From contig NZ_JBHSCH010000004.1 of NCBI RefSeq assembly GCF_042651065.1, positions 1 through 64,000 on the forward strand: 64,000 bases of DNA. The letters are read 5' to 3'. Shown piece by piece: positions 41,915 through 50,146 of the stretch. Position 1 is the first letter of the stretch, and each line of letters starts with the position of its first letter. Below the pieces are notes generated by a model. It was not told the DNA's origin. It did no database searches and saw only the letters and a program-made list of their open reading frames with translations. Source of the DNA: Pseudoroseomonas aestuarii. GTDB lineage: Bacteria; Pseudomonadota; Alphaproteobacteria; Acetobacterales; Acetobacteraceae. The translations under genes and the position numbers were made by a program.

Positions 41915-41969
41915 AGGCCGCCAGGGGGGAGGCCGTGCGCTTCCCTCCTGGCCTCCAGATGCTGGCCCT

Positions 41970-42926
41970 TCAGGCGCCGGCCAGCGCCGCCTTGCGCCGG
42001 CCGAATTGCTGGTCGGCCAGGACGCCGAGCAGGATGACGCTGCCCATCACCGCGAAGTTCAGCGAGGAGGGGATGCCGAGGATGTTCACCAGGTTCTGCA
42101 GGATCTGCAGCAGCACCGTGCCGAGCACGATGCCGAGCACGCTGCCCTCCCCCCCGCGCAGCGAGCAGCCGCCCAGCACCGCCGCGGCGATGGCGTAGAG
42201 CTCGTAGAAATTGCCGAAGGAGGAGGGCGAGACGGAGCTGGTGTAGAACACCAGCAGCACGGTGGAGAGCCCCGCCAGCAGCCCGCCCAGCAGGTAGGCG
42301 CCGACCACCACCGCGCGCGTGTCGATGCCCGAGTGCCGCGCCGCCTCCTCGTTGCGCCCCACCGCGTAGAGGTAGCGGCCGAACACCGAGCGGTGCAGCA
42401 GCACCCCCACCACCAGCGCCACCACGATCAGCGCCAGGAAGGGGTGCGGGATGCCGAAGCTGCGGCCGGAGGCGAGCCAGGTGAGCGTGTCGAGGTCGCC
42501 GGCATAGCCGAAGCCCATCGTGCCGTCCTGCGTGTAGTAGCGGGCGGCGCCGCGGTAGATCAGCAGACCGCAGAGGGTGACGACGAAGGGCTGCAGCCCC
42601 AGCCGCGTCACCAGCACCCCGTGCAGCGCGCCGAGCAGCAGCCCCGCCACCAGCACCACCAGCACGGCGAAGGGCCAGAACAGCTCGTAATTCACCAGCA
42701 GGTCGACGAAGACGACGCCGAGCAGCGCCAGCATCGCCCCCACCGAGAGGTCGATGCCCGCCGTGATGATGATCAGCCCCTGGCCGATGCTGAAGATGCC
42801 GAACAGGCCGATGAGGTTGGCCATGTTCAGCAGGTTGACGGTGGAGAGGAAGAGCGGGTTGAGGAAGGCGGTGATGGCGCCGATCACCACCAGCAGCGCG
42901 CCGAGGCCGAGATCCTTGCGGTTCAC
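41970..42926 (-). CDS. Sugar ABC transporter permease (RbsC family)
   Basis: A 318-residue inner-membrane permease of the ribose/xylose/autoinducer type, with about eight to ten hydrophobic segments. The family motifs GIFSIGQGLIIITAGIDLSVGAMLAL and YAVGRNEEAARHSGID (EAA-like coupling loop that contacts the ATPase) are present. It overlaps the ATPase stop by four bases and is last in a binding-protein, ATPase, permease operon. The sugar is unknown; the pentose-acid enzymes elsewhere in the window make a pentose plausible. Confidence 0.94.
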   Translation of the reverse strand: MNRKDLGLGALLVVIGAITAFLNPLFLSTVNLLNMANLIGLFGIFSIGQGLIIITAGIDLSVGAMLALLGVVFVDLLVNYELFWPFAVLVVLVAGLLLGALHGVLVTRLGLQPFVVTLCGLLIYRGAARYYTQDGTMGFGYAGDLDTLTWLASGRSFGIPHPFLALIVVALVVGVLLHRSVFGRYLYAVGRNEEAARHSGIDTRAVVVGAYLLGGLLAGLSTVLLVFYTSSVSPSSFGNFYELYAIAAAVLGGCSLRGGEGSVLGIVLGTVLLQILQNLVNILGIPSSLNFAVMGSVILLGVLADQQFGRRKAALAGA

Positions 42927-44443
42927 GCGGCGGCCTCCTCGCCCTGGCCGATGGCCAGGCGCAGCACCGCCTGCTCGCTGAACAGGTCGCGGTCCAGCAT
43001 GCCGCTGATGCGGCCCTCATGCATCACGGCGATCCGGTCGGAGACGCCGATCACCTCTTCCATGTCGCTGGAGATCATCAGGATGGCCACCCCCTCATCG
43101 GCCAGCGCGCGCATCAGCGCGTAGATCTCGCCCTTGGCGCCGGCATCGATGCCGCGCGTCGGCTCGTCGAACAGGATCACCCGCGGCGCCATGCTGAGCC
43201 ACTTGGCCAGCACCACCTTCTGCTGGTTGCCGCCCGAGAGCGTGGCGGCGACGACGCCGACATGCGGCGCCTTGATGCGCAGCGCCCGCGCCTGCCGCTC
43301 CGCCGTGGCGGCCTCCTTCCTCCGGTCCAGCAGGAACAGCCGCGCGAAGCTGTGCAGCGAGGCGAGGCTGACATTCTCGGCGATGGGCATGGAGAGCACG
43401 AGGCCCGCCGCCTTGCGGTCCTCCGGCACCAGGTAGAGGCCGGCGCGCACCGCGTCGCGCGGCGAGGCCAGGCGCAGCGGCCGCCCGTCCAGCAGCACCC
43501 GTCCGCCGCGCGGCGGGTCGAGCCCGAACAGGGCGCGGGCCAGCGAGGTGCGCCCGGCCCCCACCAGCCCGGCCAGCCCCAGGATCTCGCCCGCGCGGAT
43601 CTCCAGATCCGCCCGCGCCAGGGGGAAGGCTTCCGTCACCAGCCCCTCCGCCTTCAGCCCGCCCGGCCCGGGGGCGCGGCGCGGCGGCGTGTAGAGGGCG
43701 CGCAGCTCCCGCCCGATCATCAGCCGGATCATCGCCGCATGGCCGATCTCGCCGCGCTCCAGCGTGCCGGCGAGCTTTCCGTCGCGCAGGCAGACGACGC
43801 GGTCGGCGCAGTCGACGATCTCGGCCAGGCGGTGGGTGATGTAGATAATGGCGGTGCCCGCGGCGCGCAGCTCCTGCACCACGGCGAGCAGCCGCGCCGT
43901 CTCCGACAGCGTCAGGGAGGAGGTCGGCTCGTCGAAGATGATGATGCGCGCCTCGGCCGCCAGCGCCTTGGCGATCTCGACGAGCTGGCGCTGCGCGATG
44001 GAGAGCGCGGCCAGCGGCGTCTCGGGCGCGAAATCGGCGCCGAGCCGCGCCAGCAGCGGCCGCACCCGCGCCGCCGCCGCGCGCCGGTCGAGCAGGCGCA
44101 GCGGGCCGCCGCGCAGCGGCTCGCGCCCGAACAGCACGTTGGCCGCCACGTCGAGATTGTCGAAGAGGTTCAGCTCCTGGTGCACGAAGGCGATGCCGGC
44201 GGCCTGCGCGTCGGGCACGGTCAGGCGGGGCCATTCCCGCCCCCCCACCACGATGCGCCCGGCGCTGGGGGCGACGACGCCGCCCAGCACCTTCATCAGC
44301 GTGGACTTGCCGGCGCCGTTCTCGCCGATCAGCCCGAGCACCTCCCCCGGCCTCAGCCGCAGGCTCACATCATCCAGCGCCCGCACGCCGGGATAGCTCT
44401 TGCTGATGCCCTCGAGCGACAGGATCGGGGCCACCCCGTCCAT
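42923..44443 (-). CDS. Sugar ABC transporter ATP-binding protein (RbsA family)
   Basis: A 506-residue protein with two fused nucleotide-binding domains, as in RbsA/XylG. Domain 1 has Walker A GENGAGKS (residues about 38-45) and Walker B IIFDEPTSSL. Domain 2 has a degenerate Walker A (GLVGAGRTS), the signature LSGGNQQKVVLAKWL and Walker B VILFDEPTRGID. The degenerate second P-loop is usual for this family. The gene lies 6 bases after the binding-protein gene and overlaps the permease start. Confidence 0.95.
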   Translation of the reverse strand: MDGVAPILSLEGISKSYPGVRALDDVSLRLRPGEVLGLIGENGAGKSTLMKVLGGVVAPSAGRIVVGGREWPRLTVPDAQAAGIAFVHQELNLFDNLDVAANVLFGREPLRGGPLRLLDRRAAAARVRPLLARLGADFAPETPLAALSIAQRQLVEIAKALAAEARIIIFDEPTSSLTLSETARLLAVVQELRAAGTAIIYITHRLAEIVDCADRVVCLRDGKLAGTLERGEIGHAAMIRLMIGRELRALYTPPRRAPGPGGLKAEGLVTEAFPLARADLEIRAGEILGLAGLVGAGRTSLARALFGLDPPRGGRVLLDGRPLRLASPRDAVRAGLYLVPEDRKAAGLVLSMPIAENVSLASLHSFARLFLLDRRKEAATAERQARALRIKAPHVGVVAATLSGGNQQKVVLAKWLSMAPRVILFDEPTRGIDAGAKGEIYALMRALADEGVAILMISSDMEEVIGVSDRIAVMHEGRISGMLDRDLFSEQAVLRLAIGQGEEAAA

Positions 44444-44449
44444 GGCGGC

Positions 44450-45415
44450 CTACCGGCTCCGCAGCAATTCGCGCATCTGCGCCTGGAACTCCTGCACGTT
44501 GCTCTTGTCGATGATGCGGGTGGGCACGATGATCTGCTTGTTCTCGGGGATGAAGGAGCGGTCCCCCTCCAGGTACTTCACCATGCCGACCATGCTGCGG
44601 TAGCCGAACTCGTAGGGCTGCTGCACCACGGTGGAATGGATGGTGCCGTCCGCCACGCCGCGCAGCGTCAGCCCGTCCTCGTCGAAGCCGACGATGCGGA
44701 CCTTGCCCTCGCGCCCCGCGCCCTTCACCGCCTGGTAGATCTGCGGCGTGTTGTAGGCCCACAGCCCGACCATCAGGTCGATGTCGTCGCGGCGGGCCAG
44801 CGTGTCCTCGACATTGCGCTTGGCGCGCGCCATGTCGCTCTCATCGGTGCGGATGTCGGCCACCTCGATGTTGCCGCCCTGCAGCGCCTCGCGGATGCCC
44901 TGCACGCGCTCGCGCGCATTGTCGGCGTCCATGGTGCCGACGAAGAGCATGGCCTTGCCGCCCTGCGGCAGCGCCGCCTTCATCTGCCGCCCGGCCTCGC
45001 GCCCGGCGGCGACATTGTCCGTGCCGATATAGACGGCGCGGTTGCTGTTGGGCGCGTCGCTGTCGGTGGTGAACAGCACCGCCTGGGCGGCGGCGCGGTT
45101 CAGCATGTCCGTGCTGTTGCCGGGGTTGATGGCGGAGATGGCGATGCCGGCGACACGCCGCGCCAGCAGCTCGTCCACGATGCGGCGCTGCTCGGCGGCG
45201 CTCGCCTGGGCGGGGACGATCATCTCCATGTTGTATTGCGGGTATTCGCGGTTCGCCTTCTCGATGCCGCGGCGCGCGATGGTCCAGAAATCGGCCGAGA
45301 CGTTGACGACGAAGGCGAGGGTCTTCTTGTCCTGCGCCGCCGCGCCGCGCGGCAGGGCGGCGGCGGAAAGCGCGAAGGCGGCCGGGGCGGCCAGCAGGCT
45401 GCGGCGTTGCATCAT
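44450..45415 (-). CDS. Sugar ABC transporter substrate-binding protein (RbsB family)
   Basis: A 321-residue periplasmic binding protein of the ribose-binding fold. Signal peptide MQRRSLLAAPAAFALSAAALPRGAAA (cleavage near residue 27), then TLAFVVNVSADFWTIARRGIEKA and AQASAAEQRRIVDELLARRVAGIAISAINP. VYIGTDNVAAGREAGRQM and FDEDGLTLRGVADGTIHSTVVQQPYEFGY form the hinge and ligand region. First gene of the transporter operon; a UUCG-loop hairpin upstream separates it from the SDR gene. Two adjacent Met codons could serve as start. Confidence 0.94.
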   Translation of the reverse strand: MMQRRSLLAAPAAFALSAAALPRGAAAQDKKTLAFVVNVSADFWTIARRGIEKANREYPQYNMEMIVPAQASAAEQRRIVDELLARRVAGIAISAINPGNSTDMLNRAAAQAVLFTTDSDAPNSNRAVYIGTDNVAAGREAGRQMKAALPQGGKAMLFVGTMDADNARERVQGIREALQGGNIEVADIRTDESDMARAKRNVEDTLARRDDIDLMVGLWAYNTPQIYQAVKGAGREGKVRIVGFDEDGLTLRGVADGTIHSTVVQQPYEFGYRSMVGMVKYLEGDRSFIPENKQIIVPTRIIDKSNVQEFQAQMRELLRSR

Positions 45416-45513
45416 GTCCCTCCCAGGACGTTGAGGCCCGGCTCCCTCTCGTTCGGCGGGGGAGTCTCGGGCCGGTCAGGCCAGCGGAGGAATTTGGCCC
45501 CGAGGCCCAGCCG

Positions 45514-45537
45514 CGCCGCCAGCCGAAGCTGGCGGCG
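45514..45537 (-). terminator. UUCG-tetraloop hairpin between the SDR and sugar-transport genes
   Basis: A perfect 10-bp stem (45514-45523 with 45528-45537). On the minus strand the loop reads C(TTCG)G, the exceptionally stable tetraloop. It begins 26 bases past the SDR stop and lies about 100 bases upstream of the transporter operon, so it may terminate the SDR transcript or protect the transporter leader. Confidence 0.55.
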
Positions 45538-45563
45538 GCATCATCACCTTTCCGCGAATGACC

Positions 45564-46334
45564 TCAGGTCCAGCCGCCATCGACGACGAATTCCTGCGCC
45601 GAGCACATGGCGGAGGCGGCGGAGGCGAGGAACAGCGCCATGTCGGCGATGTGCGCCGGCATCACCCGCCCGGCCAGCACCTGCCCGGCCTCGATCTCGC
45701 GCTCCGCCTCCGGAGTCACCCAGAGCGAAAGCTGGCGCTCGGTCATCACCCAGCCCGGCACCAGCGTGTTCACGCGGATGCCCTGCTTGCCGTAGTCCCG
45801 CGCCAGGCCGCGGGTCAGCCCGTGCACCGAGGCCTTGGCCATGGTGTAGGCGGGCATGCCGCCCTGCCGCAGCTTCCAGCTCACCGAGCCGAAATTGACG
45901 ATCGAGCCGCCGCCCGCCCGCTGCATCTGCGGCAGGATGGCCTGCGCAGCGAAGAACAGCGGCCGCTGGTTGATGGCCATGCGGTCGTCCCAGTATTCCG
46001 GCGTCACCGCCTCCGGCTCGTGGCGCTGGTCGTTGGCGGCGTTGTTCAGCAGCACGGTGATGTCGCCATGCGCCGCGGCGGCCTCGGCGATGGCGGCGCG
46101 CAGCGCGGCGATGTCACGGATGTCGCAGGGCAGGAACAGCGGCGCCACGGCCCCGGGCAGGGCGGCCACCCGCTCCGCCAGGGCGCGGCTCGCCTCCTCG
46201 GCGATGTCGACGAAGGCAACGCGGGCGCCCTGCCGCGCGAAGGCCTCGGTCAGCGCGGCGCCGATGCCGCTGCCGCCGCCGGTGATGAACACGCTGCGGT
46301 CGCGCAGGTCGGGATAGATGGCATTGGGGATCAT
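45564..46334 (-). CDS. SDR-family oxidoreductase, possibly a sugar dehydrogenase
   Basis: A 256-residue short-chain dehydrogenase: TGGGSGIG cofactor loop (residues about 18-25), VDIAEEASRA with acidic specificity loop that favours NAD, NNAAND in place of NNAG, catalytic Ser in NFGSVSW and Tyr/Lys in YTMAK. The C-terminus ends VVDGGWT. Many sugar (xylose, arabinose, galactose) 1-dehydrogenases belong to this group, and a sugar ABC transporter follows on the same strand. The link to sugar oxidation is inference; a hairpin separates the two units. Confidence 0.88.
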   Translation of the reverse strand: MIPNAIYPDLRDRSVFITGGGSGIGAALTEAFARQGARVAFVDIAEEASRALAERVAALPGAVAPLFLPCDIRDIAALRAAIAEAAAAHGDITVLLNNAANDQRHEPEAVTPEYWDDRMAINQRPLFFAAQAILPQMQRAGGGSIVNFGSVSWKLRQGGMPAYTMAKASVHGLTRGLARDYGKQGIRVNTLVPGWVMTERQLSLWVTPEAEREIEAGQVLAGRVMPAHIADMALFLASAASAMCSAQEFVVDGGWT

Positions 46335-46372
46335 GGCGTCTCCTGCCGGCGCTGCTGCCCCGGCGCCCGGAG

Positions 46373-46397
46373 GCGGCGCCCCTTCGGGCGGCGCCGC
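46373..46397 (-). terminator. GC-rich hairpin after the CitE-type gene
   Basis: GCGGCGCC (46373-46380) pairs with GGCGCCGC (46390-46397) around a 9-base loop in the 167-base gap between the lyase stop and the SDR start. A likely end signal for the six-gene operon; no T-run. Confidence 0.4.
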
Positions 46398-46501
46398 TTC
46401 CTGGCGGGGGTCGCCGGCAGCATGCGTCCGCGCGCCGCTTCAGGCCAGGGCGATCTCGCCCACGGCCATGACAGGGTGGAGAGGGCGGCGCGGCGCCCGC
46501 C

Positions 46502-47359
46502 TCAGCCCTCCGCGCTCTGCAGGATGCGCCGGGCCAGCCGCAGGTGCAGCCCCTCGATCATCCGCCCCTCCAGCGAGAGCACGCCCTGGTCCGGGCTCGC
46601 CGCGAAGGCCGCCACCACCGCGCGGGCCCAGCGCTGCCGCTCCGCATCCGGGGTGAAGGCGGCGTTCACCGGCGCGATCTGCGCGGGGTGGATGCAGAGC
46701 TTGCCGGCGAAGCCGTCGCGCGCCGCCTCCGCCGCCTCGCGCGCCAGCCCCTCGGCGTCGCGCGGGTCGGGGTGGGGGGTGCGCAGCACGGGCAGGCCGG
46801 CGGCGGCGGCGGCCAGCAGCATCGCCGCCAGCGCCTGCCGCACCGGCGCGGCATAGGCCCCCGCCGCGTCGCGCGGGGTGACGCCGATGTCGGAGGAGAG
46901 GTCCTCCGCGCCGAAGCACAGCGCCCGCAGGCGGGGCGGCGCGCCGCGGTAATCCAGCCCGTGCAGCGAGGCCGCCGTCTCCGTCACCAGCGCCAGCACG
47001 GCGGTGCGGCCCGGTGCCTGCCCCGCCGCCACCTCCAGCGCCTCCAGGTGGTGGTCGAGCGCCAGGATGTCGGCCATGCCGGCGCATTTGGGCAGCATCA
47101 CCGCCGCCGGCGCGCCCGGCAGCACCGCCGCCAGATCCTCCAGGTACCAGGGCGTGCCGCGCGCATTCACCCGCACCACCACCGGGCGGCCCGCCAGCCC
47201 CGGCAGCATCGCCGCCAGCGCGGCGCGGGCGGCCTCCTTGGCCGCGGGCGCGACGGAATCCTCCAGGTCCAGCACCACGCCGTCGGCCGGGCCGTCCAGC
47301 GCCTTTTCGATCTTGCGCGGCGAATCCCCGGGCGCGAAGAGCAGGCTGCGCAGCCTCAT
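46502..47359 (-). CDS. CitE/HpcH-family CoA ester lyase
   Basis: A 285-residue CitE-type (beta/alpha)8 lyase. Core motifs: LRSLLFAPGDSPRKIEKAL at the N-terminus, GVVLDLEDSVAPAAKEAAR with the conserved acidic pair, VVVRVNARGTPW, MLPKCAGMADI, CFGAEDLSSDIG and GKLCIHPAQI. Relatives cleave or form malyl-, citramalyl- or similar hydroxyacyl-CoA, yielding acetyl-CoA plus an oxoacid. It overlaps the MaoC gene by four bases, the pairing seen in citramalyl-CoA routes for mesaconate or itaconate. Last gene of the cupin-to-CitE operon. Exact substrate unknown. Confidence 0.88.
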   Translation of the reverse strand: MRLRSLLFAPGDSPRKIEKALDGPADGVVLDLEDSVAPAAKEAARAALAAMLPGLAGRPVVVRVNARGTPWYLEDLAAVLPGAPAAVMLPKCAGMADILALDHHLEALEVAAGQAPGRTAVLALVTETAASLHGLDYRGAPPRLRALCFGAEDLSSDIGVTPRDAAGAYAAPVRQALAAMLLAAAAAGLPVLRTPHPDPRDAEGLAREAAEAARDGFAGKLCIHPAQIAPVNAAFTPDAERQRWARAVVAAFAASPDQGVLSLEGRMIEGLHLRLARRILQSAEG

Positions 47360-47820
47360 GCCGCGCCCTCCGCCGGGCGGCGGCGCATCAGCGCGGCGCG
47401 CTCGCAGCTTGCCACCACCTCGCCGCGCTGATTGTAGGCCTCGTGCCGCAGCGTGACGATGCCGGCATCGGCGCGCGAGCGGCTGGGCCGCGCCGAGACC
47501 ACCGTGCTGCGCACGCCGAGCGTGTCGCCGGCGAAGACCGGCACGGGGAAGCGCACATCCGTCATGCCGAGATTGGCGATGGCGGTGCCGTTGGTGGTGT
47601 TGTGCACGCTCATGCCGATCATCAGCCCGAGCGTCAGCAGCGAGTTCATCAGCGGCTGGCCGAACTCGCTGTCCTTCATGAACTCGGCGTCCAGGTGCAG
47701 CCGCGCCACGTTCATCGTCATGCCGCAGAACAGCACGTTGTCGGCCTCCGTCAGGGTGCGGCGCCAGCCGGCGTCGATCTCCAGCCCCTCGGTCAGCTCC
47801 TCGAACCACAATCCGCCCAT
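47356..47820 (-). CDS. MaoC-family hydratase next to CitE lyase
   Basis: A 154-residue hot-dog hydratase. The FASGDxxPxH-type active site is altered: the segment ADNVLFCGMTMNVARLHLDAEF carries His and Asp in the right place, but the usual Gly-Asp is changed, as seen in mesaconyl-CoA/itaconyl-CoA hydratase-like MaoC proteins. PLMNSLLTLGLMIGMSV replaces the usual HGxL motif. Its coupling to the CitE gene (ATGA overlap) supports hydration of an unsaturated dicarboxylyl-CoA to a citramalyl- or malyl-type CoA ester that CitE then cleaves. Confidence 0.85.
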   Translation of the reverse strand: MGGLWFEELTEGLEIDAGWRRTLTEADNVLFCGMTMNVARLHLDAEFMKDSEFGQPLMNSLLTLGLMIGMSVHNTTNGTAIANLGMTDVRFPVPVFAGDTLGVRSTVVSARPSRSRADAGIVTLRHEAYNQRGEVVASCERAALMRRRPAEGAA

Positions 47821-47839
47821 CGGTCTTCCTCCCCGCGCT

Positions 47840-49006
47840 TCAGTAGGATTTCGGCAGCCCCAGCACCTTCTCCGCGATGAAGCAGAGGATGAGCTGGGGG
47901 CTGACGGGCGCGATGCGCGGGATCATCACCTCGCGCAGGAAGCGCTCCACATGGTATTCCTTGGCGTAGCCGAAGCCGCCATGCGTCATCACCGCCTGCT
48001 GGCAGGCGCGGAAGCCGGCCTCGGCGGCGAGGTACTTGGCGGCATTGGCCTCGGCCCCGCAGGAGAGGCCGCGGTCGTAGCGCCAGGCCGCCTGCAGGAT
48101 CATCAGCCGCGCCGCCTGCAATTCCATCCAGTTGGCGGCCAGCGGGTGCTGGATCGCCTGGTTCTGCCCGATCGGCCGGCCGAACACGCGCCGCTCCCGC
48201 GCATAGGCGGTGGCCCGCTCGAGCGCCACGAAGCCGAGCCCCACCGCCTCGGCCGCGATCAGGATGCGCTCGGGGTTCAGGCCGTGCAGGATGTACTCGA
48301 AGCCGCGCCCTTCCTCGCCGATGCGGTCCTCCTCCGGCACTTCCAGCCCGTCGAAGAACACCTCGTTGGAATCCACCGCCTTGCGGCCCATCTTCTCGAT
48401 CTCGCGCACCGAGACGCGGCTGCGGTCGAGCGTGGTGTAGAACAGGCTCAAGCCCTCGGTGCGGCGCTTCACCTGCTCGATCGGCGTGGTGCGCGCCAGG
48501 ATCAGCGCCTTCTCCGCCACCTGCGCGGTGGAGATCCAGATCTTCTGCCCATGGATCACGTAGCGGTCGCCGCGCCGCTCGGCGCGGGTGCGCAGGCGGG
48601 TGGTGTCGAGCCCCGCATCCGGCTCGGTGACGGCGAAGCAGGCCCGCTCCTTGCCCTGGATCAGCGGCGGCAGCATCCGCCGCTTCTGCGCCTCGCTGCC
48701 GAACACCACCACGGGGTTCAGCCCGAAGATGTTCATGTGCACGGCGGAGGCGCCGCTCATGCCGGCGCCGGATTGCGAGATGGCCTGCATCATGATGGCC
48801 GCCTCGGTGATGCCGAGGCCGGCGCCGCCATATTCCTCCGGCATGCAGATGCCGAGCCAGCCATCCCGCGCCATGGCCTCGTAGAATTCCTGCGGGAAGC
48901 CGCCCTCGCGGTCGTGCCTGAGCCAGTATTCGTCGCCGAAGCCCGCGCAGATGCGGGCGGCGGCATCGCGCACCGCCTCCTGCGCCTCGGTCAGGGTGAA
49001 GTCCAT
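47840..49006 (-). CDS. Acyl-CoA dehydrogenase with displaced catalytic base
   Basis: A 388-residue acyl-CoA dehydrogenase-fold protein. FAD/substrate segments are intact: CFAVTEPDAGLDTTRLRT, GQKIWIST, YARERRVFGRPIGQNQAIQHPLAANWMELQAARL and MTHGGFGYAKEYHVER. The usual C-terminal YEGT(N/S) glutamate is absent: the matching region reads RIAPVSPQ. Instead Glu246 in NPERILIAAEAVG is in the alternative position used by isovaleryl- and long-chain acyl-CoA dehydrogenases. It sits 3 bases after the CoA-transferase and 19 before MaoC, so it probably desaturates the newly formed CoA ester. Confidence 0.88.
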   Translation of the reverse strand: MDFTLTEAQEAVRDAAARICAGFGDEYWLRHDREGGFPQEFYEAMARDGWLGICMPEEYGGAGLGITEAAIMMQAISQSGAGMSGASAVHMNIFGLNPVVVFGSEAQKRRMLPPLIQGKERACFAVTEPDAGLDTTRLRTRAERRGDRYVIHGQKIWISTAQVAEKALILARTTPIEQVKRRTEGLSLFYTTLDRSRVSVREIEKMGRKAVDSNEVFFDGLEVPEEDRIGEEGRGFEYILHGLNPERILIAAEAVGLGFVALERATAYARERRVFGRPIGQNQAIQHPLAANWMELQAARLMILQAAWRYDRGLSCGAEANAAKYLAAEAGFRACQQAVMTHGGFGYAKEYHVERFLREVMIPRIAPVSPQLILCFIAEKVLGLPKSY

Positions 49007-49009
49007 GGC

Positions 49010-50146
49010 TCAGGGTCTCCCGGCGGGTTGCGACCAGAGGGCGGGGGCGGCGGGGTCGAGCGGCGGCGGCGGGCCGGGCTCGGCCGGCGGTGTGCCGGAC
49101 CAGCGGCCGAGCGGCGCCGGGCTGCGCAACACCCGCCCATCCGGCATCTCCACGCGCCGCCAGAAGCCTGTGGCCGCCAGGTGCGGGTCCTCCAGCAGGC
49201 CGGGGATGTCGTTCACCGGGGCCACGGGGATGTCGGCATCCGAAAGGCACGCCATCCATTCCGCCGTGCCGCGCTCCAGCAGCGCCTCGGCCACGCGGCC
49301 ATAGGCGTGGTCGATATGGGCTTGGCGCGCGGCGTGGGTGGCGAGGCGCGGATCCTCCGCCAGCTCCGCCTCGCGCCCCACCAGGGCGAAGAAGCGGCGC
49401 CAGTGCGCGTCGGTGTAGAGCAGCACGGCGATCCAGCCATCGGCGGTGCGGTAGGGGCGGCGCTGCGGCGACATCAGCCGGGCATAGTGCGGCCCGCCCT
49501 CGGGCGGGTCGAAGCTCAGCCCGCCGAGATGGTCGCCGGCCACGAGGTCGGCGAAGGTCTCGAACATCGGCACCTCCACCTCCTGGGCGATGCCGGTGCG
49601 CTCGCGGCAGGCCAGCGCCGCCATCACGGCGAAGGCGAGATGCGCGCCCACCACGCGGTCCGCCAGCGTCAGCGGCACATAGGCCGGGTCGCCGCCGCGC
49701 GCCGCGCCGATGGTGGCGGCCAGCCCGCCCGCCGCCTGGATCAGGTCGTCATAGGCCGGGCGGGCGGCGTAGGGGCCGCCCGCGCCGTAGCCATAGGCGC
49801 AGGCGACGATCAGGCGGGGGTTGGCCTCCGCCAGGTCCTGCCGCCGCAGGCCGAGCCGGGCGGCGGCGTCGGGGCGCATGTTGTGCACCAGCACGTCCGC
49901 CTCCGCCGCCAGCCCGCGCAGCGCCGCCTGGCCCTCCGGCGACTTCAGGTCGAGCACCACGCCGCGCTTGCCGCGGTTGAGGTGGGCGAACATCGCGCCC
50001 CCCTGCCCGGCGCGGCGCAGCACGTCGCCCTCCGGCGGCTCCACCTTCAGCACCTCGGCGCCGAGGTCGGCCAGCAGCCGCGTGGCATAGGGGCCCATCA
50101 CCACGGTGCTGGCATCCAGCACCCGCAGCCCGGCGAGCGCGGTCAT
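49010..50146 (-). CDS. Family III CoA-transferase (CaiB/BaiF)
   Basis: A 378-residue CoA-transferase with likely nucleophile Asp163 (PLTLADRVVGAHLAFAVMAAL) and the family motifs LDASTVVMGPYATRLLADLGAEVLKVEPPEGD and HLNRGKRGVVLDLK. It is coupled to the Bug gene upstream (ATGA overlap, 50143-50146) and followed after 3 bases by the acyl-CoA dehydrogenase. It would activate the imported acid by moving CoA from succinyl-CoA, acetyl-CoA or a pathway CoA ester. The C-terminal 30 residues are Pro-rich and probably disordered. Confidence 0.9.
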   Translation of the reverse strand: MTALAGLRVLDASTVVMGPYATRLLADLGAEVLKVEPPEGDVLRRAGQGGAMFAHLNRGKRGVVLDLKSPEGQAALRGLAAEADVLVHNMRPDAAARLGLRRQDLAEANPRLIVACAYGYGAGGPYAARPAYDDLIQAAGGLAATIGAARGGDPAYVPLTLADRVVGAHLAFAVMAALACRERTGIAQEVEVPMFETFADLVAGDHLGGLSFDPPEGGPHYARLMSPQRRPYRTADGWIAVLLYTDAHWRRFFALVGREAELAEDPRLATHAARQAHIDHAYGRVAEALLERGTAEWMACLSDADIPVAPVNDIPGLLEDPHLAATGFWRRVEMPDGRVLRSPAPLGRWSGTPPAEPGPPPPLDPAAPALWSQPAGRP

